Shown in pieces: positions 1 to 11,366 of a stretch of 64,000 nt of DNA. This DNA is from Acrasis kona. Lineage: Eukaryota > Heterolobosea > Eutetramitea > Acrasida > Acrasidae. Below the pieces are notes generated by a model. That model saw only the letters and a list, made by a program, of their open reading frames with translations. It ran no database searches and had not been told where the DNA came from. Both the position numbers and the translations under genes were made by a program. Where the stretch lies: NCBI GenBank assembly GCA_026419775.2, contig JAOPGA020000309.1, positions 1 to 64,000 of the forward strand, given 5' to 3'. Each line of letters begins with the position of its first letter. The first letter of the stretch is position 1.

Positions 1-720
1 TCCAACACCGACACCCACCCCTACACCAACGCCTACACCAACACCTACACCAACACCTACTCCAACACCGACACCTACTCCTACACCAACGCCTACACCG
101 ACACCTACTCCAACACCAACACCGACACCCACCCCTACACCAACGCCTACACCTACACCTACTCCAACACCGACACCTACTCCTACACCAACGCCTACAC
201 CGACACCAACACCTACACCAACACCGACACCCACCCCTACACCAACGCCTACACCCACTCCAACACCTACTCCTACACCCACTCCTACACCAACGCCTAC
301 TCCAACACCGACACCCACCCCTACACCAACGCCTACTCCGACCCCTACACCGACACCAACCCCTACTCCAACACCTACTCCAACACCTACTCCCACCCCT
401 ACTCCAACACCGACACCCACTCCTACACCTACTCCTACACCTACTCCAACTCCCACCCCAACTCCTACACCAACACCTACTCCTACTCCCACTCCAACAC
501 CTACACCGACACCCACTCCAACGCCTACACCCACTCCAACGCCTACACCTACTCCCACACCCACTCCAACACCCACCCCTACACCTACTCCTATTCCTAC
601 ACCGACACCAACACCAACTCCTACACCAACACCCACTCCAACGCCTACACCGACACCAACGCCAACGCCTACACCCACTCCAACACCAACACCTACTCCC
701 TCCCCAACGCCTACTCCAAC
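1..720 (+). repeat. Degenerate (CCN ACN)n tandem repeat encoding poly(Pro-Thr)
   Basis: Hexanucleotide-period repeat with interchangeable third bases (CCA/CCT/CCC/CCG alternating with ACA/ACT/ACC/ACG). G appears almost only as the third base of CCG or ACG, so the strand is extremely G-poor. Degeneracy at third positions with a fixed amino-acid pattern indicates selection on protein, not a random satellite. The left end lies outside the window. Confidence 0.9.
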
Positions 721-1858
721 ACCCGCACCTACTCCAACACCTACATTAACAACCACTTCAACTCCAACACCAACGCCTACATTAACGACTACCACTCTAT
801 CACCTACTGCATCATCGACATTTACTCCTGCTGTGACTCCCACGTTGACACCGACACCAACTCTAGCAATAACTCCTACTTTTACCAGAACAACCTCACC
901 TACTCAAACACCAACTCAGACGCTAAATAACACTTTTCGACCTGCAGTACCAAGTACTGATTCTAGCACCGTTGCACTATCAATGGATAATATCAATCAA
1001 GTACTAAGTTATTTTGGTGGAGTAAACTCTGATTCCGTTAACAGTGGTGGTGTGCCAGTTGTGTCTGTGGATAAAACAGTTAATAATCAGACTTTTATTC
1101 AGATAACATCAAATTTCGTTAATAGAACACCAATAAGAAGAGCACTTTCGTCGCTAACAAAAAGATACAACGTGACCAATCTCTATTGTACATTTAATAT
1201 CGCCACCTGTTCCCTTGGCACGAACCCTGTTGAACTGTGGTTGAACAGTGGTTCTTCATTTGTCAGATTAACTTTTATTTACGACGCTGTTCCATACATT
1301 CATTTAAAAGTAACTCAGGATTCATATACTCAAGCTGTTAAGAAGGTTTTTTCTTTTGATTTAATGACAACCTATTCAGCCGTCATACGTATTTTAGGTC
1401 AAGATGATGGTAGTGTATTCGTAGAATCTACGGTATATCAAGATAGCGCTGCGGTCAAGTCTTTAAATATGCAGCTTCCGCAAACATTTACCATTGACAG
1501 CTTTTACAACCAACCCTCCAGTCTAGTTGTGTCACAGAGTAATATCATTAACAATGATACAAGCCTTATTAGTCGTGGTTTGAAGGATATTGACCTCAAC
1601 GCCACAATATTGATCTACAATCTTTCGTTCTCCTCTAGAACTACGAACGCTTCAACTACTTCTAGTGTAAAATCGGACTCGTCAGAAGTCAGCAATATTA
1701 CTATCATAATAGCGATTTCCGTGGTGCTAATTGCTGTTGTTTTACTTATGATACCATTACTTGTAATGGTTCTTTTTGTGATGTGTAAGAAGAAGCATAA
1801 GATTGTAGGTGTGAACCATCCTTCAAACCATCCACCATACGAAGACGTAACTTTTTAA
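2..1858 (+). CDS. Pro-Thr-repeat single-pass membrane protein, 5' truncated by window edge
   Basis: The reading frame is open from base 2 to the TAA at 1856-1858, about 618 codons, and it enters from outside the window. The first ~240 codons are almost pure alternating Pro-Thr, grading into Thr/Ser/Pro-rich sequence until about base 930. That is a mucin-like, probably O-glycosylated stalk (inference). A compact region of roughly 230 residues follows (about 990-1640), with several N-x-S/T sites and a beta-rich look resembling an extracellular lectin-like sandwich, but I cannot name the family. A strong hydrophobic segment lies at about 1699-1785, followed by a basic stop-transfer CKKKHK and a short cytoplasmic tail ending PPYEDVTF. 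An internal GTG at 833 is not a plausible start. Likely a type I cell-surface protein used in adhesion or as a coat; the role is inferred only. Confidence 0.75.
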   Translation, partial: PTPTPTPTPTPTPTPTPTPTPTPTPTPTPTPTPTPTPTPTPTPTPTPTPTPTPTPTPTPTPTPTPTPTPTPTPTPTPTPTPTPTPTPTPTPTPTPTPTPTPTPTPTPTPTPTPTPTPTPTPTPTPTPTPTPTPTPTPTPTPTPTPTPTPTPTPTPTPTPTPTPTPTPTPTPTPTPTPTPTPTPTPTPTPTPTPTPTPIPTPTPTPTPTPTPTPTPTPTPTPTPTPTPTPTPTPSPTPTPTPAPTPTPTLTTTSTPTPTPTLTTTTLSPTASSTFTPAVTPTLTPTPTLAITPTFTRTTSPTQTPTQTLNNTFRPAVPSTDSSTVALSMDNINQVLSYFGGVNSDSVNSGGVPVVSVDKTVNNQTFIQITSNFVNRTPIRRALSSLTKRYNVTNLYCTFNIATCSLGTNPVELWLNSGSSFVRLTFIYDAVPYIHLKVTQDSYTQAVKKVFSFDLMTTYSAVIRILGQDDGSVFVESTVYQDSAAVKSLNMQLPQTFTIDSFYNQPSSLVVSQSNIINNDTSLISRGLKDIDLNATILIYNLSFSSRTTNASTTSSVKSDSSEVSNITIIIAISVVLIAVVLLMIPLLVMVLFVMCKKKHKIVGVNHPSNHPPYEDVTF

Positions 1859-2097
1859 AGATTTTTACCTGACTCACACAGGATAGATTGAGAACGTAGC
1901 GCCGCAGTTAGCACCAATGCACTAGTGAACAAGAAGACATGTATTATTAAAATGTTTAATTTCCAAATTGTTTTTGTCGTACTCATTTCCGATATTTTAA
2001 TGATCAATGACACCAATATTTTTTCATTGTGCAATCCCATCTTCGATTTTGGTCTTGATAAATAATAGTTGACCGTTATCAACCAATTTTCAACAAG

Positions 2098-3168
2098 ATG
2101 AACCATTCACAGTATCAACAAGGATCAAAACCAGCCCATAAACTCAAAAAAGAAATTTATACTTACGAAGCACCATGGATGATCTATGGTCTAGGCTGGA
2201 GTGTGAGGGAAGACAAACCATACAGACTTGCGATAGGTAGTTTCATAGAAGAGTACGCAAACCAAGTTGAAATTGTTCAATTTAGCGAAGGAGAAAATAC
2301 TTTCAAGAAGATTGCGTCTTTTGAGCACCCCTACCCAACAACAAAAATTCAATGGTTCCCCTCAACCAACACCAGCAACGAGGACTTGCTGGCAACTACA
2401 GGCGATTATCTACGACTTTGGAGTGTTAGAGACGATGGTTCGGTTCAAAAAAGACATGCATTCAACAATAATTCAAACGCAGACTTTTGTGCCCCGCTAA
2501 CTTCGTTTGATTGGAACAGCGACGATCCAACCATCATTGGAACAAGCAGCATCGACACCACTTGCACCATATGGGACGTGGTGACCGGAAAAACCAAGAC
2601 ACAGTTAATTGCCCACGACAAGGAAGTCTACGACATTGCCTTCGCGAAAGCAAAGGACATTTTCGCATCGGTTGGGGCTGATGGAAGCGTTCGCATGTTC
2701 GATCTCAGGAGGTTGGAACATTCAACAATTATCTACGAGAGTCAGGACTTGACACCATTGTTAAGAGTGGGATGGAACAAACAAGATCCCAACTACTTGG
2801 CCACCATCATGATGGACAGCCCAAGGGTGGTCATCTTGGACATTCGCGTTCCTTCCTTACCCGTCGCCGAACTAGGGCCCAATTCAGGACACACCAAGAG
2901 CGTAAGTATACATTTTCATCAACATTCATCACCCATCGATTAGGTTAATTCGATAGCATGGGCACCTCATTCATCGCGTCACATTAGCACTGCAGGAGAT
3001 GACTGTGATGCTTTGATTTGGGATTTGTCGAGTTTACCCAAACCAATCGAAGATCCCATATTGGCTTATAGAGCAGAAGCAGAGGTGAATCAGCTGCAAT
3101 GGTCTGCGTTGCAAACTGAATGGATTTCAATTTGTTTTGATACAAAGATGCAAATATTGAGGGTGTGA
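2098..3168 (+). CDS. DCAF7: DCAF7/WDR68 (TTG1/AN11-type) WD40 scaffold protein
   Basis: Two exons, 2098-2901 and 2944-3168, with a 42-nt GTAAGT..TAG intron, encode 342 aa, the same length as the animal protein. The N-terminus ([11 protein letters not shown], then [16 protein letters not shown]) and the signatures [33 protein letters not shown] and [16 protein letters not shown] are classic for this family; exon 2 continues the last WD repeats and ends ILRV. The family is an adaptor of CUL4-DDB1 ligases and a partner of DYRK-type kinases in animals and of bHLH/MYB factors in plants. AATAAA follows the TGA at once, so the 3' UTR is very short. Very secure identification. Confidence 0.96.
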
Positions 3169-3219
3169 TAAATAAATTGTTGTACTTTTTAAATAAAATG
3201 GTTGTAAGATTTTGTTACA

Positions 3220-4093
3220 ATGACGTCTGAGTCTGCTCCGTCTTTTGTGTGCGTTGAATGTAATGCTAATGTACCACATATCACTTTTGTACATTTTGGG
3301 AGCATAAGATTGCATATATGCGTATGATTTGACGAAATACATTCTTGTTTTTGACATTTTAAAGAACAAGTGCGGCAGAGTGGCAGATAAATATGTGGAA
3401 TATGAATTGGTGACGATCATGCTGGACTTGTTGTTGCACTGCAAACAGGCATACTCACACGTGCTTCATAATTTAATTCCGCACCACAGCGCACAAAATG
3501 TATGGTCATGCCATCATCCTTATTTTGACATTTTATAGACAAGAGTAGAACTTATTCGCATGGCACTTTTTTCAATATTATTGGATGCGTGTAAGGTTAC
3601 ATTTTCAAATTTTTATTTACTCTGAACAGACATTACTTTTCTCCATTCAAATACACAAGGAAAGAAACTAAATTTTTCGGAACACGGAGTGTTATTTTAT
3701 CGCTTGTTTTTCGCAAGCATGATGTCATTTCTGGCCTTCATTGTTGGAACACTCATCGCCTCCGTTTTGGTGATCAAATTACTAAATGGTGGATACGTTA
3801 AGAAGGCAAAAAACATCAACTCTCATTTTGGAAGTTACGGCCTCATCACGAAAGTTGGCATCCTGACGTCATTCGCACAAGTTGGTTACATTCCAATGAT
3901 GATTTGGGACTATCCGGGTGAAATCATACACACTGTTTCTCTATTTCATTTCAGCAGCAACATGGTGGGTTCAAAAGTAGCCCTCCAATGCGACGGATAC
4001 ATTCCCGCTTTATTCGTCGTGGGTTTTGGAGTCATCTGTAGAACACTTTGCTATCGATTCATTAGTTTGTATGCAGCACCACTGTTATGGTAA
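3220..4093 (+). CDS. ARV1: ARV1 family sterol/sphingolipid homeostasis protein
   Basis: Reconstructed from four exons: 3220-3321, 3365-3499, 3539-3590 and 3630-4093, with introns of 43, 39 and 39 nt (GTATGA, GTATGG, GTAAGG donors), giving 250 aa. The N-terminal Arv1 homology domain is clear: a CVEC...C(intron)NKCG zinc-binding Cys pattern, then ADKYVEYELVTIMLDLLLHCKQAYSHVLHN. The C-terminal half has several hydrophobic segments typical of an ER membrane protein. Known role: ER sterol trafficking and GPI/lipid homeostasis. Starts 51 nt after the DCAF7 stop. No single exon shows the gene on its own; the splice phases (0, 0, 1) all agree. Confidence 0.9.
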
Positions 4094-4112
4094 CCATTCA
4101 TGTATATTAAAA

Positions 4113-7100
4113 TTATGATTTATTTGGACTTTTTTTTGTAAACCTATTGGTAGCATTTGTAAATTTGTTCAAATCTGGCGAGCTCGAAGAAAGGCGTTTA
4201 ATGTTCTTTAATTGACTCAGTGGAGATGGCGGGGTGTGCGGCGATGCTTTATCGCTCAAATCATCCAGATCAATCTCCGGCACATAGAAACGACTTCTCC
4301 TCGAATCAGCCCCTCCAAATATACTATTCATCGAGATTTCTTCTTGAGCGGCTCTTTTAGGAGACAAGTTCTCTGTACCCGATAGCTTTCGAAGAGGAGA
4401 GGTGTCCAATTGAATGGTGTGTCTTTGGAGTGAAGTCTCGCTGGTCGATGATCTCTTTCGAGTGTCAATCGTGTGATGTTGAACATTGTCGTCATGAAGG
4501 AAATAAGTGTTTAGGATGGAAAAGACGTATTCAATCTCTTCCATGGTCCTCCTCATCATCATGTACCCAGTACCTGCGTTGGTCTCATCGATGCTCTTTT
4601 GATATTGCTCCAATCTTCTCTTATGCTTTCTATTTTGAATGTTTAGCTTCAAGTAAAGCTTTTCTGTTTGTTTGATTTGCATGCGCATTTGTATTCTTCT
4701 AAAGTGACGTTGGAGCACCCTTGCTGCCTTATCCCTTCTCATTTCCTCCTCCTCTGCTATTTCCTGCTGTACGCTTTTGTACTTTTGACTCGATAAAGAT
4801 AGCTCGGTAGCACACTCCATGAGCGTTTTCTTCAACACCGTTACTTGTTGTTTGTAATTGAAAGCAGTGGTGATGAGATGGGACATGGTCCTAGCGTACA
4901 GTTGATCCCGTAGTCCCTGTGATAAACACTCCCTCTTGAGACGTGCTTCATTCGACAAACTAGATTGATACATTTTATGTGCAATGGACAGCCAATGACT
5001 GGTCGTTACAACGTGCTTTTCTCTTTCGATGAGATGTGTTTCCAAATCGTTGAGCAGACTGACCGTATCTAGTGGGTCATTTGAGTCCTTCTTGTTCTTG
5101 TCGTATAATGAAATAGACATGACCGATAAATGCAACGAGTTCAAGTTCTTTTTCACATCATCATCGTCAAAGCTATCAGGTGGAGTTGGTTCGCACTGTT
5201 CGTCATAAAATACATCTCTGATTCGATCCAAGATTTGATCTGCAATGTCGTCCGAATCAACATCTGCGACTGATTTTGTATTCTTTTCTATCATGCTCTC
5301 GACTAATTTGGTCAGTGCATCCGATTCTTCCTTGAATGTGATTGGTTTGATGATTGAAATCAAATCTTGTACATCATGATATGCGTCATGGTCGAAATGT
5401 AAAATATTGGAATCGTCTTCTTCATCCTCTCTTTCCATCTCTTGTATCCGTGCGTTTAGTTGCTCTTTTAATTGTTTTGAGAATGAATCACATTCGGATT
5501 CGATTTGAATGTAACGATCGTTGTTGCTCATGAATGGGCTCTTGCTTTGATACTGTGATAATAGTTTTTGAACGATGGATTGAATGCCTCCGTCGGAAAC
5601 TTGTTCTTCTAACACTTTGATTCTATCCTCTTGTTGTTTATTCAAATCCTTCAAGGAACGAATCATTTTTGGTAAATCTTGGACCAGAGCATGTTGGTGT
5701 GGAGAAGAATCAATCTTTTCATTTTTATGAAGATTAATGTTATTGGACCAAGTCATTACCGATTGAGATCTTTTGTGTTTTTTAAAGTTTTTTCTAATCT
5801 CTGAAGGCGGGATGATGTAGCTATCATCCAAGCTGAACCGAACGGGTGATTTAATGTAATTCTCGATTGAGATTTCTGGAGTAATTGGAGGATCATCTTC
5901 TGGTGGTGGAATTGGCATGTCATCTTCGTCGGAATCATTATAGCTAGGAGGTGGAATATTATCATCTTGTATGGATTCAATTTCCACAATCTTGTCGTTC
6001 AATTCATTCTTTAACAATTCACACTGTTGCAGGCTCAACACCAATTCTTCATCCTTGTTGTAAATGACTTGCTCTAGTTGACTATTTTTTATTCGACTCT
6101 CATGTAGCTCGTGTTTAACATGAATTAACTGTTTCGTAACGGCTTCTAATTGCATCTGCAACATTTGATTGGAATCTTGAGAAAGAAGCTTATGAGCAGT
6201 TATTTCAGAGTCTTTTTGTAAAGTGATGGATTTGACCAAATTATCTTTTTTCGAAACTTCATTTTCCAACAAATCATTGCGCTGTAATAAGATCTCTATT
6301 TCTGTACTACGTTCCTCTAGAGATAGCGTTGCATCCTGCAATTTTTTCTTAATTGCATTCAACTCCATCTCATTTAACTTGGTTTCTTCTTGCAAAGTCT
6401 CATACTCTATATCTCTATTCGCAAGCTCATCCTCCAAGGTATTGATTTGTTGAGCTTTGTTCCATAATGATGACTCCAATTCAGTAACCTGTGATTCATG
6501 ATTTAAATCTTTGACTTTTAGTTGCCTCGTGATTTCCTGGTCCAACGATTTTTGATTCAGTGTTGATTCGCTGGCCAAGTTCTTATCCATTTGTATTTGG
6601 AGTTGTTTCTTCAAATCCTTGATTTGATTCATGTATAAAATGTTATTCTCCTCTTGAATAGAATTGATCTTGTCAGCCTCCATTAGCTCTTCTTCAAGTA
6701 AGCTACATCTGTTGTCGATTTGTTCAATTTGAGATTGCAGTTTGGTGCTCAACATTTTATAATCTACGGTCTCGTTGATCTTGGCAACCGTCTTCACTTT
6801 CATTGCCCTCTGACCGAACCCAAGCGTACTCACAGTTTCTTGTAGATTAGATGCTGCTGGACCAATAGTAACGATGATTCTAGTTTTGCCGTTTCCAGAT
6901 AAACTATCTTGTAGCAACCTAGTTAGCTTTGAATCCCTGAATGGTATGTGGGACTGGTTAGCCTCCAAACTATGAACTACTATTCCTAATGTACTAAGTG
7001 ATAGATTGATATATTTAGCTTCCTCTTTACGCACTCCAGATGCTCCTGTTTTTTTTAGTCTTTCGCTGCCTGCCAAATCCACAAGAAATAGATTAGCTGT

Positions 7101-7922
7101 CGTTACTTTTTGACAGCTATATCCATCGGGACCGTACACAGTTTGCCTTTTTTCCAAACATAATATTAAACAAGCATGACTTCTGCTTGAGGATGCGTTC
7201 ATTTTTGTCAAGGCTGTGGTCCGGGCTTCATCTCCTTTCTCGAATAATTGCATGCATTGTTCACTGGATGTCACGAGCTCTTTACATACTCCATGTATAT
7301 GAATTCCGACGTCAGGATCTTCGCGTATTTGTAGGTTTTTATTTTCGGGATTTAAAAGGTCTTGTATCTGATAGATATTTAATAGCTTTAAGTTATTGAA
7401 AAACTTACTAACTCCATGTAAATTTGAATATAGCTCATGTACACTACGTATTCATTTTCTTTGTCCCTTTGTATGGTTTGAAATATTTCATCCACAGACC
7501 TAGGAATTATTCCAAGATGGTTGCTATCCCTAGAGCACAATGTGTGAGTTTTTCCGGTTCCTGTTTGACCTGTTCAATGTTAAATCATACTTCTAAAAAC
7601 AAACGTACCGTAGCAAAATATTGTACCATGATATCCAATAAACAAATCCTAGTGGCATGTAAAATAGTTGAAGGAAACAAAAACTCACGCGAATTGCCTC
7701 CAGAGCTACATCTTCGTACACAGTTTCTTGTGTATCATAAACAGAAAACACTCGATCAAAGTCGAAAACTTTTTCCTGCGCTGATTTTCTTTTGATAACA
7801 ACACGATTAATTTTGGAGTCAAGTTGGACGCCTTCATCAATAGTTTCGTCACTTTTTGGAGGACGGCATCTTACGAATACTTTTATTCTTGTTCTTCCCT
7901 CCTTATGGCCGGCACTGCTCAT
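4113..7922 (-). CDS. N-terminal-motor kinesin with long coiled coil and IQ motif
   Basis: Four exons on the minus strand: 7922-7689, 7648-7609, 7569-7409 and 7367-4113, with ~40-nt introns, giving 1229 aa. The motor occupies residues ~14-340: Walker A GQTGTGKT at 92-99 (split by an intron), switch I NASSSRSH at ~202, switch II VDLAGSE at ~241. The motor end FGQRAMKVKTVAKINE and the next stretch recall plant ARK-type kinesins, but no armadillo repeats are present. Heptad coiled coil fills ~345-600, an acidic/Pro linker follows, and a single IQ motif (AARVLQRHFRRIQ) lies near residue 1020, suggesting calmodulin or light-chain binding. The start is the ATG at 7922, which opens SSAGHKEGRTRIKVFVRCRPP. 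The subfamily remains uncertain. Confidence 0.93.
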
Positions 7923-8083
7923 GCTTGATGAGTATGCTGTATCGGTGTATGCCTATCTTTAGTAAAAGAGCTATTTTGTAACTATTGCGGCATATATCAA
8001 TACACATTGATGGTTCTAAAACCTGCCATGACAAAATAAGCTTGACCGAGTACAAACTTCAATCAGAAAAGGAGATCTAGGTA

Positions 8084-8465
8084 ATGTTTTGCAGCAGGAT
8101 GAGACCGGATGGGATCTACTGCGGATTCCTAACAGAGGAAAATAGAATTGAATGCAAACTCGACAACATTTGTTCATACATAACCATGGAGCTATATGTA
8201 AATGGTATTTAGAATGTGAGTCGTACCTCCACTCAACACCATCTTTGCATTCCCATCAATCCCCTCCCACTGCAATCCCTTGTTTTGCTCAATGGTCACT
8301 TGCTCACGTAAGGATGTTGCATCGTACCTGTTCATCAAGTTTGACTCTGCTCTCGTTGTCGAATGTGTTCATCCACTTGTAGATTTGCCAATATTAAAAC
8401 ATCATCAACTTTACTATCAGAGATACATAAAAATCTTAAGTGAGATTCTTTGTCTCTTCATGTGA
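8084..8465 (+). CDS. Possible small two-exon protein, unrecognised
   Basis: Tentative model. An open stretch from the ATG at 8084 to 8197 (38 codons) could be spliced from a GTAAAT donor at 8198 to the AG at 8312, continuing in frame to the TGA at 8463-8465 (8313-8465), giving about 88 aa. The implied 115-nt intron is two to three times longer than its neighbours, and alternative splits using GTAAGG at ~8307 are possible. The second exon codes a coherent-looking stretch (YLFIKFDSALVVECVHPL). No family recognised. The region may instead be the 5' leader of the gene starting at 8526. Confidence 0.22.
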
Positions 8466-8525
8466 ACTTGTCAATTCTCACAATTTTGTAATGTTGGTGA
8501 GAACTTGTCATATGAACCCAAAGAA

Positions 8526-9659
8526 ATGACACCACTGGAGTGGTTGGTGAAAATTATACGTGGTAACCACAATAATACTACTATTACGACTGATTCCAGT
8601 ACACCGAACAACAACAATACCAGAGGAAGAGTGCAAAGTGATTTACCATTTACATCCAGAATTAGGAAACTCCATTTAGATAGAAGAGATGATTTGTTCC
8701 AATTAATATCTGGTATTAGGCGCATCGAAAGCACAAAGAGAGAGATACAGACTGATATTGACATTATTGTTCACAACCATCATCGTGAGGCTATAAACCC
8801 AGAGGAGTTGATATCAGATCTTTACAATATGCTATCCTTACAATTGCAGTTCAACATGAATTGTGTAAGATTAAAAGTAAAAGGCTCAGATTTATATTTA
8901 TGTGACACTATGGATGGACTTTCTTTGAGTTCTAGGAAAGATGGCTCGACTTTATTCAGACAAAAGGGAAATGACATGGATGGATATATTTACATTTCTG
9001 CAGAATGCATTCACAGAGTAGTGGCTGTAAGTGGGGCACGTCTTGTTATGGTAGACAACCATCTAGATACCGTTCAATTTTGTACATTTCGTAAAAATTA
9101 CAGAGAAAGTGGTTCATTCTTCTTGTCTTTATATCACCATCCTGACAATCTTGTTATCCTCAATAACTTTATTTACATTTCAGTCGACAAACCCCCTTTA
9201 AATTTTAGTTTAAAAGAATCACAGCTGTTTACTAACAATCTATCATTTTCTCCTAATCATTGCCAAATCTCGACCATTTGTGGGTCTTATCTTGGCGTAG
9301 AGGGAACTAGTGTAGTGTCACTTACCAAATCATCCATAATGACATGTTGGGTTGTAGTAAACACGGAGAATGGTGTCATGTTACGATCCATGCCAACAAG
9401 TCAGTATATTTCACAATTCAATGATAGAAGTGGACGATGCGTACTGACTGATAAAGAACATGATGCGGCGATATTCAAGGTGGGGATGGGAATGAGAGGT
9501 TACGACACATACAGCTTCAAATATGATAGCCAATATTACTTGTGCCACGAGGACTTGGGTTATATTCGATGCGTTGGTCTGAAAATCATAGTGCCCGCTA
9601 GGAGCCAAGAAAGCTTGTGCAAAGGATCATCCTTTATCATAATAAAATATATTCATTAA
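8526..9659 (+). CDS. Uncharacterised 377-aa protein with a beta-rich C-terminal half
   Basis: Open frame from the first ATG (8526) to the TAA at 9657-9659. The frame is open back to 8466 but contains only TTG, so 8526 is chosen. The first ~110 residues are charged and low in hydrophobics, with an Asn/Thr-rich patch and a helical piece around HLDRRDDLFQLISGIRRIES. From ~115 on, short strands recur with spaced motifs such as SDLYLCDTMDGLSLSS and GSYLGVEGTSVV, reminiscent of beta-trefoil (FGF/fascin-like) repeats. That likeness is only a pattern impression. No signal peptide or membrane segment. Function unknown. Confidence 0.7.
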   Translation: MTPLEWLVKIIRGNHNNTTITTDSSTPNNNNTRGRVQSDLPFTSRIRKLHLDRRDDLFQLISGIRRIESTKREIQTDIDIIVHNHHREAINPEELISDLYNMLSLQLQFNMNCVRLKVKGSDLYLCDTMDGLSLSSRKDGSTLFRQKGNDMDGYIYISAECIHRVVAVSGARLVMVDNHLDTVQFCTFRKNYRESGSFFLSLYHHPDNLVILNNFIYISVDKPPLNFSLKESQLFTNNLSFSPNHCQISTICGSYLGVEGTSVVSLTKSSIMTCWVVVNTENGVMLRSMPTSQYISQFNDRSGRCVLTDKEHDAAIFKVGMGMRGYDTYSFKYDSQYYLCHEDLGYIRCVGLKIIVPARSQESLCKGSSFIIIKYIH

Positions 9660-9900
9660 CACATCCTATTTAACTTTGCAAAATCAACTTGAGGAGGTAT
9701 TATTTTGTAAAAAGCTGCTACATACATTGGGTCATAAATGATTGGACGGCATCATGTCTCGTCAAAGTGATTATTCAATCAATACCAAAATATTTTCGAC
9801 AATTTAAGCAATTGTACTGTAGATAATTTGTCCTGAGAGGTATAAATATTAATTTTTCAAAATCAAGCAGCTCAAACAAACCGAAAAACACATCACACAA

Positions 9901-10269
9901 ATGTCTGGAGTAGAACAATCACTAGTTATCAACAGCAGAAAGCGTAAGGTCTTGGAAGATGCTGCAGTGTCTCCATCCAAGGTGGCTAAACAAGAAGAAC
10001 CCGAGATTCAAGCAGACAATGAAGTCCAAGATGATGTTGTATCTAAAGAACTAACTGATGGCGAACAGAGTAGCAGTGACGACGATGAAGACACTCAAGA
10101 ATTGCCGTGCGCTGGTACCAAGGAAAAGATACAAGAAGAAACGGTTGAGGAATCAAATGAGCAAAATAGTGCTGACGAAACCTGCAATACTGCCTCAAAA
10201 CAACAAGAGCAGAAGAAGAATCCCTTCTGGAGCGTTTTTGGCTACTTTAAGGGAGTAGTGTTTGGTTAA
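9901..10269 (+). CDS. Small acidic Ser/Glu-rich protein with nuclear-type basic motif
   Basis: Single-exon 122-aa protein, ATG at 9901 after an A-rich leader. The N-terminal SRKRKVLED and SPSKVAK look like a bipartite nuclear localisation signal; the middle is highly acidic (SSSDDDEDTQE). The C-terminus is different, aromatic and hydrophobic (NPFWSVFGYFKGVVFG). No domain recognised. AATAAA lies ~50 nt past the stop. It converges with the minus-strand gene at 10296, and the unspliced form of that gene would run antisense through the last 75 bases of this one. Confidence 0.6.
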   Translation: MSGVEQSLVINSRKRKVLEDAAVSPSKVAKQEEPEIQADNEVQDDVVSKELTDGEQSSSDDDEDTQELPCAGTKEKIQEETVEESNEQNSADETCNTASKQQEQKKNPFWSVFGYFKGVVFG

Positions 10270-10295
10270 CAACAACAACGATTGTTCTTGTACTT

Positions 10296-11340
10296 TTAAA
10301 TAGCACTGTAAATAGAAATAAAAGTTATTGTTTATGAATCTTTGGTTTCCATACATTATTGGTGGTCTCACTTTACGTCTCGGTATTAGTGGTAAAGTAC
10401 GAGCTACGCTATTGTTCTTGCTCCTCGTGATATTGTCTGCATCAAATACACATTTAGTGTTGAATGTAAGTGGGTGGATGGGATGAACACTTGGCTCTAA
10501 CCGTAGCCCAAATGGGTCCTCGTATAAATGTTTTTTGTCATCTTTAAAAATGTTCATGATGCACTTATTAATTTCAACTTCACGTTGTGTTAAATAACTA
10601 ACCGATTCTTTCGGGAAAATATTGTTGGGTGGCGGATTCAAGTAGTTTATGTGCTGGGAAACTAATTTTATCCCTTCGTGTATGCGTGCCATTGTGCCCC
10701 TTGTAAGAATTTTATTCAATTCTTGTTTAAGAAGCTCATCCTTGTTGTTCGTTTTTGATAATTGGTTGAGTAAATTGGGTATATAATCATTAGGTAGGTA
10801 TTTAAGCTCTTGTTCAATTACATGTCTATCATCTTGCAAACCGCCTAACCGCTCTGCATCCGTTAACCAGGATGAGAGTTGATTAGAAATGTCTGTGTAG
10901 TTTGAGTAAAAATCGATGGGTGAACATGTATTGAATGCAGTGGGGAGGAAGTTATGATTGGCCAGGTTCGAGCGAGGTTCTTTTTTCTTTTTTGATTTTC
11001 TTGAAGATCGTTTTTCGTCTTTATGAGAGAATGGTTGATACTTGCGCTGTATGGCCTTCAAGCTCCGAAGTTGTGCCGTTGTTGTTGATTTAGTTTTTCC
11101 TAAAGTTTGATTTGTCTGATCATGCTGGCCATGTATTAGACGATATAGGTCGTTTTGTTCGTCCCCTTTCCAAAATGATAAAGCATCCCATATCGCGCTA
11201 CCAAAATACTTTTCCTTTGGTTGTGAGAATCCAAAAGGTCTCTCGAAGTCAAGATTCTCGTTGTCATTATACTCTACGCGTTGGTTGGCGCTACGAAGTG
11301 AGTTTATAACTTGTTGCCTCCAGTCCTCATTGTCCAACAT
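10296..11340 (-). CDS. Uncharacterised basic 331-aa protein
   Basis: Best model: exon 11340-10355, intron 10354-10306 (GTATGG..TTACAG, 49 nt, pyrimidine-rich acceptor) and a 10-nt terminal exon 10305-10296 ending TAA. This gives 331 aa and avoids coding overlap with the gene at 9901-10269. Without splicing the frame runs on to 10195 with a Leu-rich, implausible tail. The protein has a Lys/Arg-rich segment (SSRKSKKKKEPRS) and a helical middle (ELKYLPNDYIPNLLNQLSK). No family recognised. Its ATG lies only 26 nt after the stop of the upstream same-strand C2-WW gene. Confidence 0.6.
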
Positions 11341-11366
11341 GAAGAAGATATTTACAAAAATAATAT

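Noticed and set aside
1-720. Telomeric or CRISPR-like array
   Set aside because: The repeat is a coding hexamer period with degenerate third positions, with no spacers and no telomere unit.
833-1858. Gene start at the GTG at 833
   Set aside because: The frame is open without stop from base 2 and encodes the same Pro-Thr pattern; eukaryotic starts at GTG are not expected.
1820-1858. PPxY ligand for the WW-domain protein in the tail of the Pro-Thr protein
   Set aside because: The tail reads HPPYE, which is not P-P-x-Y, so a direct link to the C2-WW gene is not supported.
10195-10295. Minus-strand coding extension over the 9901-10269 gene
   Set aside because: A well-formed intron (10354-10306) gives an in-frame stop first; the extension is Leu-rich and antisense to another ORF.
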